Both the position numbers and the translations under genes were made by a program. A stretch of DNA of 24,626 nucleotides from an uncultured Eggerthellaceae bacterium (GTDB taxonomy: Bacteria; Actinomycetota; Coriobacteriia; Coriobacteriales; Eggerthellaceae). Below are positions 15,730-22,485 of the stretch, piece after piece (position 1 is the stretch's first letter; each line of letters begins with the position of its first letter). The stretch covers positions 1 through 24,626 of the forward strand of contig CAKUOV010000036.1 of NCBI GenBank assembly GCA_934670115.1. Direction: 5' to 3'. The notes beneath the pieces are model-generated. The model did not search any database and had not been told where the DNA came from. It saw only the letters and a program-made list of their open reading frames with translations.

Positions 15730-15766
15730 GAAGGCGGGCGCGTTTGCGCTCGCCTTCTGCTTCTTG
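15730..15766 (+). terminator. Terminator-like hairpin after the precursor gene
   Basis: A 12-pair stem with one G-U (GAAGGCGGGCGC with GCGCTCGCCTTC) and a GTTT loop, then TGCTTCTTG. The T tract is interrupted, so it may terminate only part of the transcripts before the next gene. Confidence 0.55.
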
Positions 15767-15802
15767 TGGACTTCAATGATTTAACGAAGGGTAAGCGAAT
15801 CT

Positions 15803-16252
15803 ATGGATGCGCGGAAACGTAATTTGCTCATTGGCTTGGGCGCGTCGGTCCTGGTTGTGGTCGCGGCGCTTGTGGTGCTTATGGCGCTGGGTGGCGGCTC
15901 GAATCAGGACGAGACGGCATCGAGCAGTGCTGCAACGGCTGCTTCGGATGTAAGTTCTGCCGATGCGGGCACGCTGCATTCCTCGGGCGATGGCACGGCC
16001 GACAATCAAGTTGATGCGTTCGAGGTGTACGGTGATTCCGCTGATGACGCGACAGTTTCTGGCGGCGATACGCCGAGTGTGAGCGGTTCGGGCGTTGTTT
16101 CGGGCGACAATGCGGGCTCGGGTTCCCAAGGTGGCGAACCCGCAGGTGGCACGGATGAGAACGGTTCCGCAGGCGGCGACGAGCCAGCCGAGGGCGCGGA
16201 TCCGGGCGTTAAGACAGAAGCCGATGGCTCCAAATGGACGGGGTACTACTAA
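15803..16252 (+). CDS. Small membrane-anchored Ser/Gly-rich protein
   Basis: 149 residues. The short cationic N-terminus (MDARKRN) leads into one membrane segment (about 8-28), then a Ser/Ala/Gly/Asp-rich extracytoplasmic tail with no domain, ending in DGSKWTGYY. It could be a lipoprotein-like or stalk protein, but no lipobox Cys is present. The ribosome site is weak (AAGGG about 13 bases upstream). It lies between the precursor gene and the convergent nucleotidyltransferase gene and is closed by a strong terminator. Its link to the peptide cluster is only by position: it might be an immunity or docking protein, or a second substrate through its aromatic C-terminus. No homologue was recognised. 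Confidence 0.7.
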   Translation: MDARKRNLLIGLGASVLVVVAALVVLMALGGGSNQDETASSSAATAASDVSSADAGTLHSSGDGTADNQVDAFEVYGDSADDATVSGGDTPSVSGSGVVSGDNAGSGSQGGEPAGGTDENGSAGGDEPAEGADPGVKTEADGSKWTGYY

Positions 16253-16297
16253 GGTTTCCCCTGGACGTACCGCGTTCGAAAATATTGCAACCAAGAT

Positions 16298-16336
16298 GGG
16301 TTCTGGGAAACGTATCCCAGGACCCGTTTTTATTTG
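16298..16336 (+). terminator. Rho-independent terminator after the small membrane protein
   Basis: GGGTTCTGGGA (16298-16308), loop AACGTA, TCCCAGGACCC (16315-16325): eleven pairs with one G-U, then GTTTTTATTTG. It ends plus-strand transcription before the convergent nucleotidyltransferase gene. Confidence 0.85.
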
Positions 16337-16368
16337 CAATGCAGCATAACAGCCGCGCCTTCGTCACC

Positions 16369-17673
16369 CTACATCCTCGTGACCTCAAGGCGTTTGAGTA
16401 GGTCAACGTCTTCTTGCGCGCTGCGAGCATCGTTGGCAAGGTCGCGTACTTTCACGTTGCGAGCGAGCCCCTTGCGCACGATGTGTCCCACTTGGTAGAG
16501 GCACGCGGCCGGGGCAAGCCACGCATGTTTGCGCGCCGGCGCCCAATGGACGCGACCGCCGTCGTACAGGTAACGCACCAGCGCGGCAGGGTTGCGGAAG
16601 TTGTGCAGCACCGTGCGGGTTGTCTGCGCGCCGTGCTCCACTTTGCGTCCCATGTTTCCCTTGTGCATGATATAGAGTAGCAGGTCGTTTGCAAGTTGCG
16701 CATCGGCGTGGTTAAACCACGTTGCCGAAGTCTGAAACCCCAGGTAAGAGCGGCAAAGCCACGTGGTAGTAACAGCAAGCTTCTCCATGCCGATTTGCTG
16801 TGCGGCGCGCTGGAACTCGGTTTCCCACAGCTCATTGGTCAGGTGAGCGGCAACGAACATCTGCCAATCCAGAATTTGGCGAAGCCCCAGCCCCGACCCT
16901 AAATGCTGGTTGACGTGCGCCAGCAGCACCAAGCCGTTTTCGAGCGGCGGCAATACGGGCACGTTGAAGCCAGCGACGTCTTCCCAAGTAGCACGCGGGA
17001 TAGCATTGTATATGGCCTGGTCAAGGTAGTGTGCTTGCTGTTTGCTGGTGCAGGTGCTGAAGAAGCGATGCAGCTCGATTTCGGGACAGTCCGCTTTTTT
17101 GAATCCTGCGTGGCGCGGATTGATCTCGAGCGACGTGTCGTTTACCCAACCGAGGCGCTCCAAAAGCGAAAACGCCTGGTCAAAGTGCTCGGGCGGAACA
17201 ATAAGATCGATGTCGCCCATGCTGCGCCCGTTCGGCTGCGGGTAATTGACCGCCGCCGCTGCGCCCTTCAGCACGACAACGGGAATGTCTGCCTGGCGAA
17301 ATGCGGAAAGCACGCGGTCTTGCGTCATCATAAGGCGGTACCAGCTTGACAGGTTTTTTCCTACGCGCGCAAGGTATTCTGCCTGGTCAGCGGGCGAGAG
17401 ATGTAGCGACTCGATGATGTCCGCGGGGTAGCCGACCACCGATTGCGCTACGAGCTCCGCGCGCACGGCGGGCCACAAGCCGTCGGAGAGTGTGGGGGCG
17501 GGGACGGGGTCGGGTGCGGGCGCGAGCCCTTGCTCGGGTTCGGCTGCGGGTCCGGATGACCGTCCGGGGGCAGGTGTGAGTGCATCCCCGGTCCCTTCGC
17601 CAGCAGCTTGCCGAAAAACGCTTTCGGCGGCGATGAGCTTGAGTGCGTATTCTTCGGCGGCGGAAAGCTCCAA
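16369..17673 (-). CDS. PF14907-type nucleotidyltransferase of the peptide cluster
   Basis: About 434 residues. The nucleotidyltransferase core has VVLKG (133-137) and N-G-R-S-M-G-D-I-D-L (148-157), where Asp154 and Asp156 are the expected metal ligands. These are the motifs of the NTP_transf_5 family, known from lasso peptide (paeninodin-type) and other RiPP clusters. The C-terminal half is helical. An Ala/Pro/Gly-rich insertion occupies about 24-62. The start is chosen as TTG at 17673 because AAAGGA lies 7 bases upstream and the following MELSAAEEYALKLIAAE suits the family; the frame stays open to a GTG at 17718 without a good ribosome site. It is divergent from the kinase-PqqD-protease-ABC operon. 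It may transfer a nucleotide or phosphosugar group to the peptide; substrate unknown. Confidence 0.8.
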   Translation of the reverse strand: MELSAAEEYALKLIAAESVFRQAAGEGTGDALTPAPGRSSGPAAEPEQGLAPAPDPVPAPTLSDGLWPAVRAELVAQSVVGYPADIIESLHLSPADQAEYLARVGKNLSSWYRLMMTQDRVLSAFRQADIPVVVLKGAAAAVNYPQPNGRSMGDIDLIVPPEHFDQAFSLLERLGWVNDTSLEINPRHAGFKKADCPEIELHRFFSTCTSKQQAHYLDQAIYNAIPRATWEDVAGFNVPVLPPLENGLVLLAHVNQHLGSGLGLRQILDWQMFVAAHLTNELWETEFQRAAQQIGMEKLAVTTTWLCRSYLGFQTSATWFNHADAQLANDLLLYIMHKGNMGRKVEHGAQTTRTVLHNFRNPAALVRYLYDGGRVHWAPARKHAWLAPAACLYQVGHIVRKGLARNVKVRDLANDARSAQEDVDLLKRLEVTRM

Positions 17674-17801
17674 AATTTGTCCTTTCGATGCTTCGCTGTG
17701 GCGCACGGGGGAGCGCACGCTCGGGGTTTCACGGCGCGTTCCCGCGTTGCTTCGCCACGATGCACAGGGAAGTGCGTGGAAATTGCTTGCGCGCCTGATA
17801 G

Positions 17802-17833
17802 TTGGTCGCGCGCGCGTGTCGTGCGCTTATAAT
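17802..17833 (+). promoter_or_regulatory. Promoter of the kinase-PqqD-protease-ABC operon
   Basis: A perfect TATAAT at 17828-17833, with TTGGTC at 17802-17807 as the nearest -35-like hexamer (20-base spacer, longer than ideal). It lies in the divergent gap between the nucleotidyltransferase and kinase genes. Transcription would start near 17840, giving a leader of about 105 bases. Confidence 0.5.
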
Positions 17834-17945
17834 AAAACAATGGCAATCGGGATGCGAAAAATGCCTAAAAACGGTGCAATTTGCGCGCTGTTGTGTTGCC
17901 GCTACTTCTCTGTGTTCATCGTGGCCTTCTCAAGGAGCAATGTTT

Positions 17946-18722
17946 ATGTTCTGCGTTCAAATAGCCGGGGTTCTTGTTGCCATAGAGAACCGCTATGCGT
18001 TCACCGAGCGGCTGTGCGCGGACTATATTGTTGACATTTCTACTGATGGATGTGCTTTTTTGGTATCGGCTACGCCCGAGGAGATCGCGGCTGAAAACAA
18101 CGACGAAGGCGCGTTCTCGCCTGCGTATTGCGAATCGTTAGCGCTCTATCGCAAGATGTGTACGCGCCTGTTGGACTACGACGCATTTTTGTTTCATGCG
18201 GCGGTTGTCTCGTACGCGGGCCGCGGCTACGCGTTTGCGGCGAAAAGTGGCACTGGCAAAAGCACGCACGTTGCGCAGTGGATGCACGCACTGGGCAACC
18301 GAGTGATGGTGGTGAACGGCGACAAGCCCATCCTGCGCTGGTGCGGCGGGGAAGGTGCCGGTGCTGCTGGTGGCGAAGGCTATCGAGCGCCGGGTGCGTT
18401 TCTTGCGTATGGCACGCCGTATTGTGGTAAAGAGAGCTGGGGACAGAATACGAGCGTGCCCCTTCGCGCAGTTTGCTTTATTGAGCGTTGTAAGCCAGGT
18501 GAGCCGGACTGTCTGAAGCGCTTGGAAGACGACGGCGAAATAATCAACCGCATGATGAATCAGATTCTTCTGCCGAAAGATCCTGTTTTGGCTGTTCGAC
18601 AGCTTGATTTGCTGGATAAGCTGGTGACTTGCGTGCCGTTTTACGTGCTGCGCTGCACGCCGACCCGCGCTGCCTTTGACGCGGCGTTTCAAATGACGCT
18701 GTGCGATAATGAGAACGAATAA
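17946..18722 (+). CDS. HPr-kinase-like P-loop protein of the peptide cluster
   Basis: 258 residues from the ATG at 17946, which sits 8 bases after AAGGAG; an ATG six bases earlier is only 2 bases from it. Hallmarks are FLFHAAVV (82-88), the P-loop AAKSGTGKST (98-107), and VVNGDKP (122-128), where Asp126 replaces the usual Walker B/HPrK D. A Gly/Ala-rich insertion (134-145) follows. The N-terminal HPrK regulatory domain is absent, as in the short HprK-like proteins of RiPP clusters such as paeninodin PadeK, which phosphorylates the peptide's C-terminal Ser. The tail of the precursor here contains Thr32 but no Ser after position 24, so the acceptor would differ. First gene of a tight co-directional set: PqqD starts 25 bases downstream. 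Confidence 0.82.
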   Translation: MFCVQIAGVLVAIENRYAFTERLCADYIVDISTDGCAFLVSATPEEIAAENNDEGAFSPAYCESLALYRKMCTRLLDYDAFLFHAAVVSYAGRGYAFAAKSGTGKSTHVAQWMHALGNRVMVVNGDKPILRWCGGEGAGAAGGEGYRAPGAFLAYGTPYCGKESWGQNTSVPLRAVCFIERCKPGEPDCLKRLEDDGEIINRMMNQILLPKDPVLAVRQLDLLDKLVTCVPFYVLRCTPTRAAFDAAFQMTLCDNENE

Positions 18723-18747
18723 TTGCATCGAAACGAAAGATTGCGAC

Positions 18748-19014
18748 ATGAAAATCAAAGACGGTTTCATCGTGAATAAAGTGGGCACACAATACGTGGT
18801 GGTGCCGGTTGGCCAGGTCAGCATGGAGCGTCATTGCATGATTCGCCTGAACGAAACGGGCGCGTTTTTGTGGAAGCAGCTTGGCGAACACGCAACGGAA
18901 GATGCGCTGGTCCAGGCCTTGCTTGCAGAATATGCGGTTGCGGATGATGTGGCGCGCGCCGATGTTGCGGCGTTTCTGGGCAAGCTGCGTGACGCCGATT
19001 TGTTGGACGAGTAG
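18748..19014 (+). CDS. PqqD-like RiPP leader-recognition protein
   Basis: 88 residues, the normal PqqD length. The N-terminal beta-hairpins run MKIKDGFIVNKVG and QYVVVPVG, followed by I-R-L-N-E-T-G-A-F-L-W-K (the N-x-T/S-x-x-x-L/I-W motif typical of PqqD), and a winged-helix end, D-V-A-A-F-L-G-K-L-R-D-A-D-L-L. In RiPP pathways this RRE fold binds the precursor leader and presents it to modifying enzymes. The start at MKIKDG is chosen over an upstream in-frame start at 18709 because the extra residues overlap the kinase gene and are not conserved-looking; no strong ribosome site is visible, so translation may be coupled. It sits between kinase and protease, as expected for a maturation operon. 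Confidence 0.88.
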   Translation: MKIKDGFIVNKVGTQYVVVPVGQVSMERHCMIRLNETGAFLWKQLGEHATEDALVQALLAEYAVADDVARADVAAFLGKLRDADLLDE

Positions 19015-19029
19015 ATGCTTGACGGCTGA

Positions 19030-19782
19030 ATGCCTGGTGGCAATGGATTCATGGCAGACGAGAAGGACATATGCGCAGGTGAGGCGGGTGCGCCTGTTGC
19101 CGTGGGCGTGGGTTCACCGGTGACGGCAGGCTCGGGCGTGGCCGCAGCATCGATGGGCTCGGGCTTGTCGGTGCCTGCACCTTCTCCTGTCACGTCTGCG
19201 GCGGGCGAGTCTTCCCCTGCCACGCCTGCCGCTTCCGCCTCGTCCGGGTCTTCCGCTCCCGCTGCATCGGACCCTTCCCCTGCTTCTGAGCCGCGCAAGA
19301 TCGAGGACGTGCTGGCAACCGAGGGCTTCTACCTGGGGCCGCCTGTGGGCGTTTCCATGTGGCCGATGCTGCGCAATCGTCACGACGTGATGATGGTGGT
19401 GCCGGTGGTGGGCGAGCTGCGCCGCTACGATGTGGCGCTGTATCGTCGCGGCGAGAAGTACGTGCTGCATCGCGTGGTGGGGCATTACGAAAACGGCGCC
19501 GAAAAAGGCTATGTGATCTGCGGAGATAATTGCGTGACGCTGGAGTATGTCCCGCGCGATAACGTGTTAGGCGTGCTGAGCGGCTTCTATCGCGACGGGC
19601 ATCGCATTGATTGTGAAACGTCGCGCGGGTACCACGTGTATTCGAAGCTATGGGTGGCGCTGTTTCCCGTTCGCAAAGTGTGCAAGGGTGCAAGTGCTGC
19701 GGTAAGGCATGCGGGCAAACGCATGCTTTCGGCTTGTGGCCTGCTGAAACGCGGTGCTGCGAACGAATCGGGGCAGAAATGA
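19030..19782 (+). CDS. S24/S26 signal-peptidase-like protease (Ser/His type)
   Basis: 250 residues. Residues 1-88 are a Gly/Ala/Ser/Pro-rich low-complexity stretch. The peptidase core follows: G-V-S109-M-W-P-M-L (nucleophile Ser109), YDVALYRRG (133-141), Y-V-L-H147-R-V-V-G, and C-G-D166-N. The His in place of the bacterial Lys is the SipW/Sec11-type arrangement. There is no N-terminal membrane anchor; a weakly hydrophobic patch (KLWVALFPV) is near the C-terminus, so it may work at the inner face of the membrane. It starts 16 bases after the pqqD-like gene, with ATG at 19030 or 19051; neither has a strong ribosome site. Its stop overlaps the ABC start (ATGA). The likely role is removal of the peptide leader, replacing the C39 or transglutaminase-like proteases of other systems. 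Confidence 0.8.
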   Translation: MPGGNGFMADEKDICAGEAGAPVAVGVGSPVTAGSGVAAASMGSGLSVPAPSPVTSAAGESSPATPAASASSGSSAPAASDPSPASEPRKIEDVLATEGFYLGPPVGVSMWPMLRNRHDVMMVVPVVGELRRYDVALYRRGEKYVLHRVVGHYENGAEKGYVICGDNCVTLEYVPRDNVLGVLSGFYRDGHRIDCETSRGYHVYSKLWVALFPVRKVCKGASAAVRHAGKRMLSACGLLKRGAANESGQK

Positions 19783-21800
19783 GGCACAATGCGGCGGAGC
19801 GCGAGCGCGATAGGATCACATACGCGTGGCTGTTTGCGCAGTCAAGGGCGCAGCACGGCCGTATTGTGGTACTGTCCCTGCTGTGCACGTTGCAAGCGGC
19901 AGTGCTGGTGGGGTTCGCGCTGGCGTGTCGCGCCGTTATCGACCAAGCGGTGGCGGGCAACGTTGACGGCTTGCTGGTAAGCGCGGCGGGCCTTGCCGGC
20001 GTTATTGTTGCGCAGTTGATTTTGCGCCTGGCTATCAACAGCATGCAGGAGCGTATTCGCGCGCGTTTTGCCCTTGAGCTGCGCAAATCCATGCTCGACA
20101 GCATTTTTTCCGCGCAGTACGGCAGCGTTTTGCGCTTCCATTCCGGCGAACTTTCCAACCGCATGTTTTCCGACGTGCAAGTGGTCTCCAATGGCGTGGC
20201 GACCATCATCCCAAGTTTCGTGTCCATGTTCATGCAGCTTGTGTTCGCTATCGCGGTGCTGGCGCTGATCAGCCCGCCCATGGTGGCGCTGTTCGCGGCG
20301 GCGGCCCTGCTGTCGTTTGTGCTAGCGCGCACGTTGCGCGGGCGGCTGAAGGCGCTGCACAAAACAGTGCAGGAAAAGGAAGGCGCCGTGCGCGTGTTTC
20401 TGCAGGAGGCACTTGAGCATCAGCTGGTCATTCGCTCGTTTGGCGCGCAACCTGCCACCAGCGCGCGTGCCGACAAGCTGCAAGAGGATCATTTTGCTGC
20501 GCAGATGCGCCGCCGCGGGTATTCCATTGCCGCCAATGCCAGCTTCTCGTTTTTCTTCAACGCGCTGTACGCCGTGGCGCTTACGTGGTGCGCGTTCGAG
20601 CTGCTGCACGGCACCATGAGCTACGGCACGCTTATGGCGGTGCTGCAGCTGGTGGCGCGCATTCAGGCGCCGGTTTCCAGCCTGTCAGGTATGTTGCCGC
20701 AACTGTATCAGGCGCTTGCGTCGGCAGAACGCCTGATGGAGGTCGCGAATTTGCCGCAAGCACAGGAATGCTTGCCGGGGACGGCCGCGGAGTTCTACGA
20801 GCGGTTTTCAGGCGTGCGCCTGAGCGACCTGGCGTTTTCCTACGATGATGAAGAAGAAGGGGAAGGCACTGCTGGTGTTGCGGCCGATGGCGGAGCTGCG
20901 GGTACGGGCGGTGCTGGTGACGGTGCTGCGGGTGCCGGTGTCGCTGGTGGAGCCGTGGATGCTGACGGCGCTGCTGCCGCTGCGGATGCTGCCAGCGCTG
21001 CAGCCGCTGCTGGCGCTGCTGGCGCGGAGAAGTGCGCCGCTGGGCAGACTTCCGAAGGCGTTGGTTTGACCTGCGAAAACGCTTTCATTCCCAAAGGTTC
21101 GTTCGTTGTGGTCGAAGGCCCTTCTGGCTCGGGCAAGTCTACGCTGTTCAAGTTGGCACTGGGTGCTTACGATGCAGACGGCTTCGCCTACGAGCTTGCC
21201 TGCAACACTGCTGCGCATGGCGACACGCCTGGTGAGAGGGAGGCTTCCCCCGCCGTCTCGCGCGTTGCTGCGACTGCTTCCGCTTCTCTTGCAGCCTCTG
21301 CGCCTTCGAGCGTTTCTGCGGCTTCGACTGCCCCCGCTCCCGCCTTCTGCACCGCTTCCCAAGTGCCGCCGGGAGTGTTCGCCTACGTGCCGCAAGATAA
21401 CTTCCTGTTTGCGGGAACCGTGCGCGAAAACGTGGCATTTGCGGCTCCCGATGCAACCGATGACCAGGTGAAACGTGCGTGCGAGATAGCGTGCGCGTGG
21501 GATTTTGTGGAGGAGCTTCCTCAAGGGCTTGATACGATGATCGGCGAACACGGGCAAGGGCTTTCCCAAGGCCAGCTGCAACGTTTGGCTATTGCGCGCG
21601 CGGTGTGTTCGGGTGCGCCCATTATGGTGCTCGATGAGGTCACAAGCGCGCTTGATAACGCCACTGAAGCTGCGGTGCTTGCGAATATAGCGCAGCTACC
21701 TGGTAAAACGGTTTTTGTTGCAGCGCATCGCGCAAAAGCGCGCGAATTCGCCACCATGCGTCTTCATGTGGAAAATGGCGTGTTGAGTGAAGTGCGCTAG
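19779..21800 (+). CDS. ABC exporter (fused TMD-NBD) with low-complexity insertions in the ATPase domain
   Basis: 673 residues from the ATG at 19779, which overlaps the protease stop by four bases. Six membrane segments span residues ~25-310. The nucleotide-binding domain has its A-loop at Y355, Walker A GPSGSGKST (447-455), Q-loop Q539, signature LSQGQ (595-599; usual LSGGQ), Walker B IMVLDE (615-620) and H-loop His650. Two long insertions are unusual: ~358-426, Ala/Gly/Asp-rich, between A-loop and Walker A; and ~478-527, Ala/Ser/Pro-rich, between Walker A and Q-loop. Both keep the reading frame and all motifs. There is no N-terminal C39 peptidase domain, so leader cleavage must be separate, matching the neighbouring protease. 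It is the presumed exporter of the 42-codon peptide product. Confidence 0.9.
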   Translation: MRHNAAERERDRITYAWLFAQSRAQHGRIVVLSLLCTLQAAVLVGFALACRAVIDQAVAGNVDGLLVSAAGLAGVIVAQLILRLAINSMQERIRARFALELRKSMLDSIFSAQYGSVLRFHSGELSNRMFSDVQVVSNGVATIIPSFVSMFMQLVFAIAVLALISPPMVALFAAAALLSFVLARTLRGRLKALHKTVQEKEGAVRVFLQEALEHQLVIRSFGAQPATSARADKLQEDHFAAQMRRRGYSIAANASFSFFFNALYAVALTWCAFELLHGTMSYGTLMAVLQLVARIQAPVSSLSGMLPQLYQALASAERLMEVANLPQAQECLPGTAAEFYERFSGVRLSDLAFSYDDEEEGEGTAGVAADGGAAGTGGAGDGAAGAGVAGGAVDADGAAAAADAASAAAAAGAAGAEKCAAGQTSEGVGLTCENAFIPKGSFVVVEGPSGSGKSTLFKLALGAYDADGFAYELACNTAAHGDTPGEREASPAVSRVAATASASLAASAPSSVSAASTAPAPAFCTASQVPPGVFAYVPQDNFLFAGTVRENVAFAAPDATDDQVKRACEIACAWDFVEELPQGLDTMIGEHGQGLSQGQLQRLAIARAVCSGAPIMVLDEVTSALDNATEAAVLANIAQLPGKTVFVAAHRAKAREFATMRLHVENGVLSEVR

Positions 21801-22019
21801 GCGCTCAGGTTGTCTTCGTATCGCTTTGCTGTCGTTTGCATGCTCAGCGCGGGCATTGACCCCGGCACGTTGTTGTAAAACTGGGGTTATGGGTCAAAAC
21901 GCGGTGATGACAAATCCCGGTTGCGTCTAAAAGCTCGATGAGGATGATCGATGATGTAAAAACCGCTCTGACAGCCCCTTTCGCTACCTTGCCTTTCTCG
22001 GAAAACGTCGAGTTGCGGC

Positions 22020-22234
22020 CATCTTGTCGGAAAACGGGTGCGAAAACGCTCAAATTGACGATAAGGGGCAGGTTGGGGGCGCGGACAAGGCGACTCAGAG
22101 CTCTTCGGTCCAGTTGCTTTCGGTAAAAGCCCAGGTCGTTAGATTGCTTCGACGGCAACAAGTGCGATAGCACCTTTTCCACCTGCCCCGTATCGTCGAT
22201 TTGCGCATTTTTGAGCGAAAAAAACGACAACATG
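22020..22234. repeat. 215-bp palindromic (MITE-like) element, copy 3 (diverged)
   Basis: Same length and layout as copy 1 (exactly 215 bp). The left end reads CATCTTGTCGG, then CAAATTGACGATAAGGGGCAG. The right end, complemented, reads CATGTTGTCG, then CAAATCGACGATACGGGGCAG. The interior is alignable with copies 1 and 2 only in short blocks, so it is an older copy or a subfamily. It lies between the ABC exporter and the CPA2 antiporter. Confidence 0.8.
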
Positions 22235-22362
22235 CCCTCTCGAAGAACCCGAGAGGGGCCCAAGGGATTCCAAAAAGTCCGAACTCGCGTACGCGGTGGT
22301 TTATCTTTTTGGAAATGAAGCAAGGGTCGAAAAGACCCCCTTTCGAAAGGGGCTTGGATTAA
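22235..22362. repeat. Chain of inverted repeats next to element copy 3
   Basis: In order: CCCTCTCG/CGAGAGGG (22235-22257); TTCCAAAAAG at 22268 with CTTTTTGGAA at 22315, enclosing the palindrome CGCGTACGCG (22287-22296); and CCCCTTTCGAAAGGGG (22347-22362). On the minus strand the last is followed by GTCTTTTC and could terminate the antiporter transcript. Confidence 0.5.
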
Positions 22363-22485
22363 AGATGGGTGTCAATCAGCGCACTATCGGAAATAGCAGG
22401 CCCCTTGAAATGCACCCGGGGTGGCCTGATTGCCTGTTTTATGCAGTTATTTCGACGCTTGCAATATCGCGGCAATGGTGAATCC

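Noticed and set aside
15660..15779. 39-codon ORF after the precursor gene, considered as a second precursor
   Set aside because: No ribosome site; it reads through the terminator hairpin, and its sequence lacks the leader pattern of the 42-residue peptide.
15513..21800. Reading the cluster as an ordinary lasso peptide locus
   Set aside because: No asparagine-synthetase-like cyclase and no transglutaminase-like B2 protease are in the window, and the tail does not start with the Gly/Ala/Ser/Cys usual for lasso ring closure at the predicted cleavage site.
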